This document shows, piece after piece, positions 1 to 8,664 of a stretch of 64,000 nucleotides of DNA. How positions within the stretch are numbered: the first letter of the stretch is position 1; each line of letters starts with the position of its first letter. Both the position numbers and the translations under genes were made by a program. The stretch comes from an uncultured Gemmiger sp. (lineage in GTDB: Bacteria > Bacillota > Clostridia > Oscillospirales > Ruminococcaceae), in contig CALWNO010000001.1 in NCBI GenBank assembly GCA_944382785.1, positions 1 through 64,000 on the forward strand, written 5' to 3'. The notes beneath the pieces are model-generated. The model was not told the origin of the DNA. It saw nothing but the letters and a program-made list of their open reading frames with translations, and did not search any database.

Positions 1-72
1 GACGTGGCCAAGTGGTAAGGCAAGGGTCTGCAAAACCCTCATTCACCAGTTCAAATCTGGTCGTCACCTCCA
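1..72 (+). tRNA. tRNA-Cys (GCA), 5' end cut by window
   Basis: The cloverleaf is legible: D stem GCC/GGC, anticodon stem AGGGT/ACCCT around CTGCAAA (anticodon GCA, Cys), T arm ACCAG-TTCAAAT-CTGGT, discriminator T and an encoded CCA at 70-72. The 3' acceptor strand CGTCACC implies a 5' strand GGTGACG, so the first three bases lie before the window. Confidence 0.95.
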
Positions 73-75
73 AAA

Positions 76-110
76 AAACAGAGCGGACATTTCGTCCGCT
101 CTGTTTTTTT
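76..110 (+). terminator. Rho-independent terminator after tRNA-Cys
   Basis: Inverted repeat ACAGAGCGGAC / GTCCGCTCTGT followed by a run of seven to eight T. It lies directly behind the tRNA CCA end. The A-run on the other side could also let it stop the minus-strand regulator gene at 139-789. Confidence 0.9.
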
Positions 111-138
111 GTGCTTGTGAAAAGCTGCTGGGAAATCT

Positions 139-789
139 TTAGTTCAGCAGCAGAATCATAGATTCCGTCAGCAGGGGCTGCAACAGAATCCAGCAGGAGA
201 AAAGGTGGGCCGCAAACTCAGCAATGGCGTATAATACAGGGTGTCTGGCGCGCAGAAGCGGCAGCAATCCGCGGAAAAAAAGTCCCCGCTGCACAAAAAG
301 AAGGCCTTGTTCCAGCAGATGCCAGAGTTGCAGGATGAAGGCGCTGATGCCTGCACATGCCAGGGCCACAAGCAAGGTTGAACCTGTACGGCATGGCGCC
401 AGAACACCGCCAGTCCAGCTCCAATCCGTTGCAACCTGAGCAGGCAGCAGGCAGAGCATCCGGAGCCCCTGGGCAACCGTCAGCCAGAACAGAGCACTGC
501 GAGCCCCGCTCCAACGGATTCGGCCGGGGCGCAGCATGGAAAGAAAGTCCTCCATTGTTTCTTCCGGTTGGCCAGTTTGTTCAGTGCCTGCGTGCATCAG
601 CTGGGATAAACTCAGCCCCAGGGCATCCGCCAGCGGTTCCAAAGTATTGATATCAGGGAACCCGATGCCGCGCTCCCAGCGGCTCACCGCCTTGTCTGTG
701 ACGTGAATGATATCGGCCAGTTCTGCCTGTGTCATCCCGCGCTCTCGCCGTGTGCAGGCCAGAAAGGCTCCGAAAGTCTTTGCGTCCAT
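139..789 (-). CDS. XRE-family regulator with C-terminal membrane segments
   Basis: A 216-aa protein. Residues about 5-60 form a Cro/C1-type helix-turn-helix (GMTQAELADIIHVTDKAVSRWE is the recognition part, then the conserved GFPDINTLEPLADALG). The rest is hydrophobic with roughly three or four membrane stretches (about 95-120, 130-160, 185-215), so it is likely a membrane-tethered DNA-binding protein sensing envelope or membrane conditions. The start is supported by AGGAGG about 8 nt upstream (792-803). It stands alone and is transcribed toward the tRNA terminator. A second protein of the same design lies at 52616-53362. Target genes cannot be read from the sequence. Confidence 0.75.
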   Translation of the reverse strand: MDAKTFGAFLACTRRERGMTQAELADIIHVTDKAVSRWERGIGFPDINTLEPLADALGLSLSQLMHAGTEQTGQPEETMEDFLSMLRPGRIRWSGARSALFWLTVAQGLRMLCLLPAQVATDWSWTGGVLAPCRTGSTLLVALACAGISAFILQLWHLLEQGLLFVQRGLFFRGLLPLLRARHPVLYAIAEFAAHLFSCWILLQPLLTESMILLLN

Positions 790-874
790 CTTGCAGCACC
801 TCCTTTGGTATAAACATTATCACTCATTGCGCCTAAAAGTAAACCTACGATTCCTTTACCTGCGCAAATACAGA

Positions 875-911
875 AAAACTCCCCCTGACGAAAGCCTGTC
901 AGGGGGAGTTT
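875..911 (-). terminator. Terminator behind the pseudouridine synthase gene
   Basis: Stem AACTCCCCCTGAC / GTCAGGGGGAGTT with an 8-nt loop; on the minus strand it is followed by TTTTTC. It begins a few bases after the stop codon at 916. Confidence 0.9.
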
Positions 912-915
912 CATG

Positions 916-1860
916 TTATTTTAGGGTTCCGTCCAGGACCTGCTGGTAATACCAGGGCTTTGGTGCGCGGAACACCTTGCCGGCCAGGGTGGCATACCGC
1001 TCATCCTTGATTTGCTTGGGAAATGCCAGTTCCCAGGCACACAGGGCCTGGTACTTCAGCTTGAGCTCCCGGTTGGCCATATTGTTGCCGTACTTGCTGT
1101 CACCCAGAATCGGGCAGCCGATGCTGGCCAGGTGCGCCCGGATCTGGTGGGTGCGTCCGGTGACCAGATGTACCCGCAGAAGGGCCAGACGGCCGCTCAC
1201 GGCGACGGTATCGTAGGAGGTGATGATTTCCTTGGCGCCGGGCTTCGGCGCGTCCAGAACGCGTACCAGACCGCGCTCGGCGTCTTTCATCAGAAAGCCT
1301 TTCAGTGTGTCCGCAGGTGGTACGGGGCGGCCGAAGGTCACGCACAGGTAGGTCTTGCGAATCTGGTGTTCCCGAATGGCGTTGGTTAAAAACTGTTCTG
1401 TCTCTGCATTCTTGGCCAGCAAGACGAGACCGCTGGTGCCGGTATCCAGCCGATGACAAAGACGAACGGTTCTTTCATCCGTCAGCCGTTTGTCCTGGTA
1501 CAGCTTTCGCAGGACCCGGGCACGCAGGGTGTCGGCTTCGTCGCCGTCCACCGGGATGCCCGCAGGCTTCAGCGCTACGATCAGATCGTCGTTTTCATAC
1601 ACAAACTCCGCCGGGGCGCGGCAGGAAAGAAACCAGGGACCTTCCTTGGCCGTCAGTCCCAGCTGCTCGTCCAGCAGATAAATACGGATGGTGTCACCGT
1701 TCTGTACTCTGGTGGACAGGGGCTGCTTCTTGCCGTTGAGTTTGATTTTGTTTTCCCGCAGGGCCTTGTTCAGCCGTCCGGGCCCCAGTGCGGGAAACTG
1801 CTGCATCAGGTACTTGTCCAGCCGGACCGGCAGCAGAGATTTTACTTTCAGTTCTTGCAT
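916..1860 (-). CDS. RluA-family 23S rRNA pseudouridine synthase
   Basis: Isomerises specific uridines of rRNA to pseudouridine. The 314-aa protein has an N-terminal S4-like RNA-binding region (about residues 5-65, RLDKYLMQQFP and RLNKALRENKIKLNG) and an RluA catalytic domain with the signature HRLDTGTSG, whose Asp (about residue 139) is the nucleophile. RTHQIRAHLA and GDSKYG are further family motifs. I chose the ATG at 1860, preceded by GGAGA, rather than a start 27 nt further upstream, because the latter would lengthen the overlap and has no ribosome site. The chosen start overlaps the 3' end of the DUF6311 gene by 13 nt, so the two are probably translationally coupled. Which uridines are modified (RluC-, RluD- or other type) cannot be decided here. 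Confidence 0.9.
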   Translation of the reverse strand: MQELKVKSLLPVRLDKYLMQQFPALGPGRLNKALRENKIKLNGKKQPLSTRVQNGDTIRIYLLDEQLGLTAKEGPWFLSCRAPAEFVYENDDLIVALKPAGIPVDGDEADTLRARVLRKLYQDKRLTDERTVRLCHRLDTGTSGLVLLAKNAETEQFLTNAIREHQIRKTYLCVTFGRPVPPADTLKGFLMKDAERGLVRVLDAPKPGAKEIITSYDTVAVSGRLALLRVHLVTGRTHQIRAHLASIGCPILGDSKYGNNMANRELKLKYQALCAWELAFPKQIKDERYATLAGKVFRAPKPWYYQQVLDGTLK

Positions 1861-3833
1861 GGGATCGTCTCCAGTTCCTGCCCCCACAAAATGGTAGCAT
1901 CTTGAATATCAAGGGTGACCATCAACCACCCGGGGTCGCTGTCATCCACTTTCAGAATTTGATAGGTCTGCCCGTTGGCTATGATGGCTTGGGCGTTTTC
2001 CAGCTTTCTGCGGGTAAAAGGGGAATCCGCGAAGCAAACGGTTTGCTTGGTGCTGTCCAGAACACCTTTGTTCCACAAAGCATCGGTATACTCGGCCAGG
2101 CGCAGTGGATAGTTTTCGTCATAGGGAATACAGGCGGCATCCAGGGTACAGTCTGCCATGCCCGGAGCGATTACGTACCAGCTGCCGTCGGCTCCGTCGA
2201 TGCGACCGCACCAGGCGCCACTATCTTTTACCGGTTCTACGGCTTGCAAAAAGGCTCCTTCCTCGGAAAACAGATACAAGGTATCACTGCGAAGAGTGCC
2301 TGCGGCCAGTTCGTTTCTGTATGTCGCACGCTGTTCATCCAAGGTTGTGGCGTCATAACGGGCGGCGAAGGGATCGTTGGTGGCCATGCTCAGATCAGCC
2401 GCGTACAACGCCAGATGCAAAGCATCGGTCTGCAACCCGTCCATGGAAGCAATGGTGGTATAGCGATCCGCGGCCTGTTGCCAGAAATTGCTGGTCATGG
2501 ATGTGGGGAAGGCTGCTTGCTCCTGCGCCCGGGCAAAAGCAACCCGACGCTGCACAAGGCCCGGAGCCAGATCGACCAGCTGCAGAACAGCCAGCACGGT
2601 CAGCGCCGCGATGACTACGGAACGGCGTTTGGGCAACCGCTCAAGGCCCACGCAAACAGCCAGGAAAATCAGGTAGTATACAGGCCAGAACAGCCGGCCA
2701 CCGGAGCGGAAGATGGAAAACAGCTTGATCAAAGACGAAGGTAGCGGCAGAGTGACCAGGGTGACACCGTTGGCGGTGATGACGTGGCTGATGGCAAAAG
2801 CTGTCAGAATGACACAGACGAGGCAGAGGGCCCAGTGCCGGCGGAAGAGTGCCGGCAGTTTTTGTGGTGCCCGGAACAGAACTACCGCCAGACATACAGC
2901 CGCTCCGGCCAGCACGCCGAATCCCAGATAGGCAAAGGCATCGTAATTGCCGCTTACCTGGTTTTGCGTGGGCAGGCAGAAGCTCCAATCCACTCCGTTG
3001 ACGCCTGCGGGGTTCCACAGGCTGTTCAGATTCATGGCAAAGTAACCATACAGGGCATCGCTGCCGCCGGTTGCCGTGCCGTAAAACAACCCGAACACCC
3101 AGCCGACGGCAACCGTCAGTGCCAGATCGGCCAGCAGCCAAAGGAGCGGGCGCAGATACTGTCGGTGCGCCACGGCATATTCAAGCAATAGAGCAAACGT
3201 GACCGCATAGGTCATAGGCACAAAGTATGGATGAATGGTAATGGTCAGGATATTAAGTACGAACACCCCCCAAAAGCAGTACCTGCCGCTGCGCCGTCCG
3301 AGAAAATAATAATAAAGAGCGGTCACAACAAAAAACTGAGCTGCCAGGGAGGTGTGTCTCAGGGCACGTTCCCACAGGATTGGACTGAATACGAACAACA
3401 GGTCTCCCAGCAGGGGAGCGAGAAGGTCGTTCATAAAAAGTCCCAGAAGCCTGGCGCCTGCGGCCCCCTGTGCCATGAAGCATAACAGGGTAAACCATCC
3501 GAAATATTGAAATGTGGATGGCAGAAGAGGAGAAAGAACCCGAAAGAAAGCAGCAAAGAGAGGAATAGAGTCGGTGTAGGCAATGCTCAGCCCCTGAGGG
3601 GCGTTGATGCTCTGGGTTACACACAGTGGGAAAGAAAGGCTGCTTTGCCTGTAAAACAGCCAGCCGGCATAATGTTGTTGAATATCCTTTTCAATATACC
3701 CGCCCCGGCAAAAAGCGTCGTTGGTCACATCCAGAGGGGAAAGACCGAATATGCAAAGGAAGGCCACCGCCCCCAGGAGAGCCCCGTATAAAAGCAGCAA
3801 ACGATTTGTGCGTTTGTCTGCGACGATGCGCAT
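1848..3833 (-). CDS. DUF6311-like polytopic membrane protein
   Basis: About 661 aa. The first ~420 residues contain some ten to twelve hydrophobic helices, the last ~220 form a soluble extracytoplasmic-type domain. The early motif with DIQQHYAGWLFYR, then NAPQGLSIAYTDSIPL, matches my memory of the DUF6311 family, whose fold resembles GT-C glycosyltransferases or lipid-linked sugar transferases; the acidic loop after helix 1 would be the expected active site. No activity is proven. I prefer ATG 3833 because GGGGTGAT sits 7 nt upstream; an in-frame GTG at 3845 and ATG at 3842 are alternatives that lack spacing. It is followed by, and overlaps, the pseudouridine synthase gene, and is preceded by a good promoter at 3867-3896. 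Confidence 0.7.
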   Translation of the reverse strand: MRIVADKRTNRLLLLYGALLGAVAFLCIFGLSPLDVTNDAFCRGGYIEKDIQQHYAGWLFYRQSSLSFPLCVTQSINAPQGLSIAYTDSIPLFAAFFRVLSPLLPSTFQYFGWFTLLCFMAQGAAGARLLGLFMNDLLAPLLGDLLFVFSPILWERALRHTSLAAQFFVVTALYYYFLGRRSGRYCFWGVFVLNILTITIHPYFVPMTYAVTFALLLEYAVAHRQYLRPLLWLLADLALTVAVGWVFGLFYGTATGGSDALYGYFAMNLNSLWNPAGVNGVDWSFCLPTQNQVSGNYDAFAYLGFGVLAGAAVCLAVVLFRAPQKLPALFRRHWALCLVCVILTAFAISHVITANGVTLVTLPLPSSLIKLFSIFRSGGRLFWPVYYLIFLAVCVGLERLPKRRSVVIAALTVLAVLQLVDLAPGLVQRRVAFARAQEQAAFPTSMTSNFWQQAADRYTTIASMDGLQTDALHLALYAADLSMATNDPFAARYDATTLDEQRATYRNELAAGTLRSDTLYLFSEEGAFLQAVEPVKDSGAWCGRIDGADGSWYVIAPGMADCTLDAACIPYDENYPLRLAEYTDALWNKGVLDSTKQTVCFADSPFTRRKLENAQAIIANGQTYQILKVDDSDPGWLMVTLDIQDATILWGQELETIPCKN

Positions 3834-3866
3834 GTTTTTCATCACCCCAAGTGCTTTTTTGCCCTC

Positions 3867-3896
3867 ATTCTACCATAAAAAGAAAAGGTTGTACAA
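3867..3896 (-). promoter_or_regulatory. Promoter of the DUF6311-pseudouridine synthase operon
   Basis: On the minus strand TTGTAC-18 nt-TAGAAT. An inverted repeat AAGGTTGT (3885-3892) / ACAACCTT (3904-3911) overlaps the -35 box and could be an operator, or simply a weak terminator. Confidence 0.55.
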
Positions 3897-3938
3897 GGTT
3901 TGCACAACCTTGCTTTCAAAGATCATCCTGGAGTTGAA

Positions 3939-3967
3939 TTGACAAGTTTGCGCCTGTGCGGTACAAT
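3939..3967 (+). promoter_or_regulatory. Promoter of tRNA-Leu
   Basis: TTGACA (3939-3944), 17-nt spacer, TACAAT (3962-3967), ending 18 nt before the mature tRNA. Near-consensus sigma-A type. Confidence 0.9.
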
Positions 3968-3985
3968 AGCAGGGTCAAAACAAAC

Positions 3986-4072
3986 GCCGCCATGGTGAAA
4001 TTGGCAGACACAAAGGACTTAAAATCCTTCGGAAGAGATTCCATACCGGTTCGATCCCGGTTGGCGGCACCA
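3986..4072 (+). tRNA. tRNA-Leu (TAA)
   Basis: Acceptor GCCGCCA pairs with TGGCGGC; anticodon loop CTTAAAA gives anticodon TAA (Leu). A long variable arm, as expected of a class II tRNA, precedes the T arm CCGGTTCGATCCCGG. CCA is encoded at the 3' end. Confidence 0.96.
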
Positions 4073-4073
4073 G

Positions 4074-4108
4074 AAAAAGCAGGCTGTTGGATGCAGCCTG
4101 CTTTTTCT
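4074..4108 (+). terminator. Terminator after tRNA-Leu
   Basis: Hairpin AAAAAGCAGGCT / AGCCTGCTTTTT two bases after the tRNA, ending in a T-run. Confidence 0.9.
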
Positions 4109-4202
4109 TATCAATTTGCGCTTTCCTGCATTTTCCAAGGGGCTATCGAAGGCAATCCTCTTCATTTTGTTTTGAAAAAAGGCTGAAAAATCACAAAAAT
4201 GC

Positions 4203-4231
4203 TTGTATCTTGCGGCGATTTCGTTTATACT
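4203..4231 (+). promoter_or_regulatory. Promoter of the aminotransferase gene
   Basis: TTGTAT (4203-4208), 17-nt spacer, TATACT (4226-4231), about 100 nt before the start codon at 4332, leaving a leader of roughly 95 nt with no recognised riboswitch. Confidence 0.7.
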
Positions 4232-4331
4232 TATACGTTGTATGTTCGGTCACTGTGCCGCGCTACATCCCGTAAATAGAGGGAGTGCCCACGGGGTGCT
4301 CAACAACGAGTCTGCAGGAGGGGAAGCATCC

Positions 4332-5612
4332 ATGTCTGATTACCGTAAGATGACCAAAGAAATGCTCCTGGCTGAGAAGGCCAAACTGGAAAAGTCCTAT
4401 GCCGATTTCAAGGCACTGGGCCTCAAGCTGAATATGGCCCGCGGCAAACCGGGCCCGCACCAGATGGACCTTGCCATGGACCTGCTCAAGATGAGCGATT
4501 ACACCACCGAAGACGGTACGGATGCCCGTAACTACGGCAATCTGGAAGGCCTGCAGGAAGCGCGTGTTCTGTTTGGCGAAGTCATGGGCGTCAAGCCGGA
4601 AAATGTCTTTGTGGGCGGTAATTCCAGCCTGCAGCTGATGTATAACCTGGTGGCCATCGGCTATACCTTCGGTTTTCAGGATTCCCCGTGCCCCTGGTCT
4701 GCTGTGGAAAAGCCGAAATTCCTGTGCCCGGTTCCCGGGTATGACCGCCATTTCCGCATCACCGAGGAATTCGGGATCGAGATGATCAATATCCCCATGA
4801 CTCCCACCGGCCCCGATATGGATATGGTGGAAAAGCTGGTGGCGGAGGATGCTTCTATCAAGGGCATCTGGTGCGTGCCGCAGTATTCCAACCCGGACGG
4901 CTACACCTACAGCGACGAAACTGTGTGCCGTTTTGCCAGCATGAAGACCGCTGCCCCCGATTTCAAGATCTTCTGGGATGAGGCCTACATTGTCCATCAC
5001 CTGACCGACGAGATCATCGAGACCCCGGTTCTGCTGGAAGAGAGCCGTCAGTACGGCAATGAGGACCGCGTCTTCATGTTCACCTCCACCAGCAAGATCA
5101 CCTTCCCCGGTGCCGGTGTGTCTGCTCTGGCTTGCAGCGAAAACTCCATGAAGTACATCTGCAAGCGCTTTGAGGTCATGATTATCAGCTACGACAAGAT
5201 GAACCAGCTGCGCCATGTCCGCTTCCTGAAGAACAAGGCTGGTGTCCTGGCTCACATGCAGAAGCATCGCCGCCGTCTGGTGCCCTGCTTCGACGCTGTC
5301 AAGTGCACCTTGGCCCATGAGCTGACCCCCTGTGGGGATATTGCCCACTGGACCAACCCCAAGGGTGGCTATTTCATCAGCCTGTATGTGATGCCCGGCT
5401 GTGCCAAGCGTGTGGCGGAGCTGTGCAAGCAGGCCGGTCTGGTGCTGACCGGTGCGGGCGCTGCCTATCCTTATGGCCGCGATCCCGAAGATTCTCATCT
5501 GCGCATTGCGCCGACCTATCCCAGCCTGGATGAGGTCGAAAAAGCGTCTTTGCTGCTTACCGTCTGTGTCCGTCTGGCAGTGGTGGAAAAGCTGCTGGCG
5601 GAACAGGAGTAA
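4332..5612 (+). CDS. PLP-dependent aspartate-type aminotransferase
   Basis: A fold-type I aminotransferase of 426 aa, closest by memory to the class Ic aspartate aminotransferases (Asp_aminotransf family, as in actinobacterial AspT). It would exchange the amino group between aspartate or a similar amino acid and 2-oxoglutarate in the cytoplasm. Visible: N-terminal NMARGKPGPHQMDLAMDLL substrate-loop region, YGNLEGLQEAR, the NPDGYTYS and WDEAYIVHH segments (Asp of the latter binds the pyridine nitrogen), and TSTSKITFPG with the Schiff-base lysine. The start ATG 4332 has AGGAGG at a good distance; an upstream extension in frame has no ribosome site. Transcribed alone, followed by secDF 63 nt later with its own ribosome site. 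Physiological substrate is not certain. Confidence 0.88.
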   Translation: MSDYRKMTKEMLLAEKAKLEKSYADFKALGLKLNMARGKPGPHQMDLAMDLLKMSDYTTEDGTDARNYGNLEGLQEARVLFGEVMGVKPENVFVGGNSSLQLMYNLVAIGYTFGFQDSPCPWSAVEKPKFLCPVPGYDRHFRITEEFGIEMINIPMTPTGPDMDMVEKLVAEDASIKGIWCVPQYSNPDGYTYSDETVCRFASMKTAAPDFKIFWDEAYIVHHLTDEIIETPVLLEESRQYGNEDRVFMFTSTSKITFPGAGVSALACSENSMKYICKRFEVMIISYDKMNQLRHVRFLKNKAGVLAHMQKHRRRLVPCFDAVKCTLAHELTPCGDIAHWTNPKGGYFISLYVMPGCAKRVAELCKQAGLVLTGAGAAYPYGRDPEDSHLRIAPTYPSLDEVEKASLLLTVCVRLAVVEKLLAEQE

Positions 5613-5675
5613 GCTTCGGGCCCAGCGGCCCGGCATAGAAGTCCTGCCCAAGCGGGCAAAATTTGGAGGTACCTA

Positions 5676-8000
5676 ATGAACAAAAGAGGGAAGTCATGGC
5701 GCTTTTTTGCCATGGCGGCGCTGATCATTGTGTTTTCACTCTCGGCGCTCTTGGGCTTCAGCTATCAGTATGGTGACACCAAGACCACCTATCTGAAAGG
5801 CGCCAGCGATATCCGCTTCGGTATTGATATCCGCGGCGGCGTTGACGTGACCTTTATGCCGGCGGATGATATTGATGCCACCGACACCCAGATGGAAGCG
5901 GCCAAAACGGTCATTGAAGACCGTCTGGTGGGCTTGGGCATCACCGACTATGAGGCCTATGTGGACAACAACAAGGACCGTATCATCGTGCGCTTCCCCT
6001 GGAAGAACGATGAAAGCGATTTCGATCCGCAGAGTGCCATTGATGAAATCGGCACCACTGCCCAGATGGTCTTCCGCAAAGGTAGCACTGCGGATGGGGA
6101 AGAAATCCTGACCGGTGACGATGTGGATTCCGCCATGGCGGGTTACCTGCAGAACGAGGGCAATGTCGTTCAGCTGAAGTTCACTTCTTCCGGCGCGGAA
6201 AAGTTCGCTGACGCCACCACCGAACTGGCCCCCAGCAATGGCACTATCAGCATCTGGCTGGACGATGAAAACATCAGTACTGCCTCTGTGGAGAGCGCTA
6301 TCACCAACGGTGAGGCCATCATCAAGGGCAGCTTCACCGCGGAAGAAGCTGCCACCCTGGCCAACCAGATCAACTCCGGCGCTCTGCCCTTTGCCCTGTC
6401 TGCCGAGAGCTATTCCACCATCAGCCCCACCCTGGGTGCCCGCAGCCTGGAGGTCATGGTCCTGGCCGGCATCATCGCCTTTGTGGCCGTGGCTCTGATC
6501 ATGATCATCCGGTACCGTCTGCCCGGTACCATCGCGGCTCTGTCCCTGTTCGGGCAGGTAGCTGCCACGCTGGCGGTGGTTTCCGGCTATTTCCCGGTAT
6601 TCTCCGGCTCTACTCTGACCCTGCCCGGCATTGCCGGTATCATTTTGGGTATCGGTATGGGTGTTGACGCCAACGTCATCACCGCCGAGCGTATCCGCGA
6701 AGAGCTGGGCAAAAAGAAGACGCTGGACGGTGCGCTGACCAACGGCTTCAAAATGGGTCTGACTCCCATCATCGATGGCAACGTGACCATTGTGATCGTG
6801 GCTGCTATCCTGATGGGCGCCTTTGGCCCCACCGACGGTTTCTGGGCCAAAGTCTTTACTCCGGTCTTTGGTTGGTTTGGCCCCTCTACTGCCGGTACGA
6901 TCTACTCCTTCGGCTTTACCTTGCTGACCAGTGTGCTGCTGAACTTTGTGTTTGGCGTTTTTGCCACCCGCGTGATGCTGCGTGGTGCCTCTGCCATCAA
7001 GGCTTTGCGGAATCCTTGGCTGTACGGCGGTGCCAAGTCTGGCGAAACCCCGCCGTATAAGATCCCTCACATCAATTTTGTGGGCAACCGCAAGAAGTAT
7101 TACATCTTCTCCTCCGCACTTATTGTGATTGTTCTGGTGTACAGCCTGGTCTTCGGCGTTTCCATGGACGTGGAATTCAAGGGCGGCGTGGTGCTGACCC
7201 TGGGTTATGAAAACAGCCTGGACCTGGATGCTGTGGAGGATGCAGTCAGTGCCAATGTGGGCCAGAGCAACCTGACCCTGCAGACCGGCACCGACATCAC
7301 CGGCCGCCAGACCCTGACGGTTACCCTGCCCGGCAGTGAGAACCTGACCACCGATGAGATGGACAGCCTGCTGACCAGCCTGAATGAACAGTTCCCGGAC
7401 AATGCCTTTGAGGAGAACGAGATCAGCAACGTTAATGCCACCATCGGTAAGGAATTCCTCTTCAAGAGCCTGGTGGCCGTTGTCACTGCCTGTGTACTGA
7501 TTCTTCTGTATGTGGCCTATCGCTTCCGTAAAGTGGGCGGCCTGCAGGGTGGTGCTACCGCTATTGTGGCTTTGCTGCATGACATGTTCGTGGTTTTCGG
7601 CGTGTTTGCAATTCTGCGCATTCCTCTGAACGGTAATTTCATTGCCGCTATGCTGACCATCCTGGGTTATTCCATCAACGATACCGTTGTTATCTACGAC
7701 CGTATCCGCGAGAACACCGCTTTGTACGGTAAGCGCCGTATGCCGCGTGCCGAACTGGTCAACCTGTCCATCAACCAGAGCTTCGGCCGTTCTCTGATGA
7801 CCTCCATTACCACCTGCGTGGCACTGGGGATCGTCTGTGTGGTTTCCGTGGTCTTCAAGCTGGACAGCATCTTCACCTTTGCACTGCCGTTGCTGTTTGG
7901 TATGATCAGCGGTGTGTACAGCACCGTCTGCATTGCCAGCCAGCTGTGGCTTGACTGGCAGAACAAGACCAATCCGGAAGCTGCCAAAAAGAATGCCTGA
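5676..8000 (+). CDS. secDF: Protein translocase SecDF fusion
   Basis: 774 aa combining SecD (about residues 1-455) and SecF (about 460-774), which use the proton gradient to help pull secreted proteins out of the SecYEG channel. SecD signs: first helix at about 10-28, FGIDIRGGVDVTF just after it, the periplasmic P1 region to about residue 250, then six membrane helices with GIGMGVDANVITAERIREE. SecF repeats the pattern: VSMDVEFKGGVVLTL and later GYSINDTVVIYDRIREN in the RND-type helices. The fused form is the usual one in many Firmicutes. Start ATG 5676 has GGAGG eight nt upstream. Another Sec component, yajC, is at 18292, not next to it. Confidence 0.96.
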   Translation: MNKRGKSWRFFAMAALIIVFSLSALLGFSYQYGDTKTTYLKGASDIRFGIDIRGGVDVTFMPADDIDATDTQMEAAKTVIEDRLVGLGITDYEAYVDNNKDRIIVRFPWKNDESDFDPQSAIDEIGTTAQMVFRKGSTADGEEILTGDDVDSAMAGYLQNEGNVVQLKFTSSGAEKFADATTELAPSNGTISIWLDDENISTASVESAITNGEAIIKGSFTAEEAATLANQINSGALPFALSAESYSTISPTLGARSLEVMVLAGIIAFVAVALIMIIRYRLPGTIAALSLFGQVAATLAVVSGYFPVFSGSTLTLPGIAGIILGIGMGVDANVITAERIREELGKKKTLDGALTNGFKMGLTPIIDGNVTIVIVAAILMGAFGPTDGFWAKVFTPVFGWFGPSTAGTIYSFGFTLLTSVLLNFVFGVFATRVMLRGASAIKALRNPWLYGGAKSGETPPYKIPHINFVGNRKKYYIFSSALIVIVLVYSLVFGVSMDVEFKGGVVLTLGYENSLDLDAVEDAVSANVGQSNLTLQTGTDITGRQTLTVTLPGSENLTTDEMDSLLTSLNEQFPDNAFEENEISNVNATIGKEFLFKSLVAVVTACVLILLYVAYRFRKVGGLQGGATAIVALLHDMFVVFGVFAILRIPLNGNFIAAMLTILGYSINDTVVIYDRIRENTALYGKRRMPRAELVNLSINQSFGRSLMTSITTCVALGIVCVVSVVFKLDSIFTFALPLLFGMISGVYSTVCIASQLWLDWQNKTNPEAAKKNA

Positions 8001-8076
8001 GACGGTCCGGCCGTCAGGTTTTGCTGCCGCCTGTTAAGACGGTAAGCTTCTCCGAATCAAGACAGGAGGGATTGCC

Positions 8077-8547
8077 ATGAAATGTCCGTATTGCGGCGCA
8101 ATAGATTCCAAGGTGATCGATTCCCGCCCCACCGAAGACGGTGAAAAGATCCGCCGCCGCCGTGAATGTCTGAGCTGCAAAAAGCGGTTTACGACCTATG
8201 AGATCGTGGAGACCGTTCCCTTGATGGTGGTCAAGAAAGACCACTCCCGGGAGGTTTTTGATCGCCAGAAACTGCTCAACGGTATGCTGCGCGCCTGCGA
8301 AAAGCGACCGGTCAGTTTCCAGCAGCTGGATGCCGCGGTCAGCCGCATTGAGCAGATGCTGCTGAACTCCTACGATCGGGAGGTTTCTTCCATTCACATC
8401 GGAGATCTGGCCATGGAGCAGCTCAAGCAGCTGGATGATGTGGCCTATGTGCGGTTTGCTTCGGTGTACCGCCAGTTCAGTGATGTGAATACCTTTATGG
8501 AAGAACTGAAGGACATGCTGGACAATCGCTCCAAGAAAAATGGGTGA
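8077..8547 (+). CDS. nrdR: Transcriptional repressor NrdR
   Basis: Represses ribonucleotide reductase genes in response to ATP/dATP. 156 aa, full length. Zinc ribbon with Cys3, Cys6, Cys31 and Cys34, then the basic segment [20 protein letters not shown], then an ATP-cone domain (about residues 48-138, including [21 protein letters not shown]). Ribosome site GGAGGG ahead of ATG 8077. It lies 76 nt behind secDF and is closed by a strong terminator. Its NrdR boxes and targets are not in this window. Confidence 0.97.
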   Translation: MKCPYCGAIDSKVIDSRPTEDGEKIRRRRECLSCKKRFTTYEIVETVPLMVVKKDHSREVFDRQKLLNGMLRACEKRPVSFQQLDAAVSRIEQMLLNSYDREVSSIHIGDLAMEQLKQLDDVAYVRFASVYRQFSDVNTFMEELKDMLDNRSKKNG

Positions 8548-8561
8548 TTGATTCTCTGAGT

Positions 8562-8606
8562 AAAAAATCGCCCCGCCTGCATATTGCAGGCGGGGCGATT
8601 TTTTTG
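8562..8606 (+). terminator. Terminator after nrdR
   Basis: Near-perfect stem AAATCGCCCCGCCTGCA / TGCAGGCGGGGCGATTT closing into a T-run of seven; the A-run on the left makes it usable in both directions. Confidence 0.95.
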
Positions 8607-8664
8607 CTGTCGGGCGCCTGATAATTCTTTCCCGTCTGGGCAGACTGAAAACGGAAAGGAAGGG

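Noticed and set aside
4263..5651. Long open frame antisense to the aminotransferase gene
   Set aside because: No ribosome site, His/Gly/Gln-rich translation of no family, and exact shadow of a well-supported gene; caused by GC-biased third codon positions.
5736..7580. 614-codon open frame antisense to secDF
   Set aside because: Same cause; low-complexity Gly/Gln/His translation over a clear SecDF gene.
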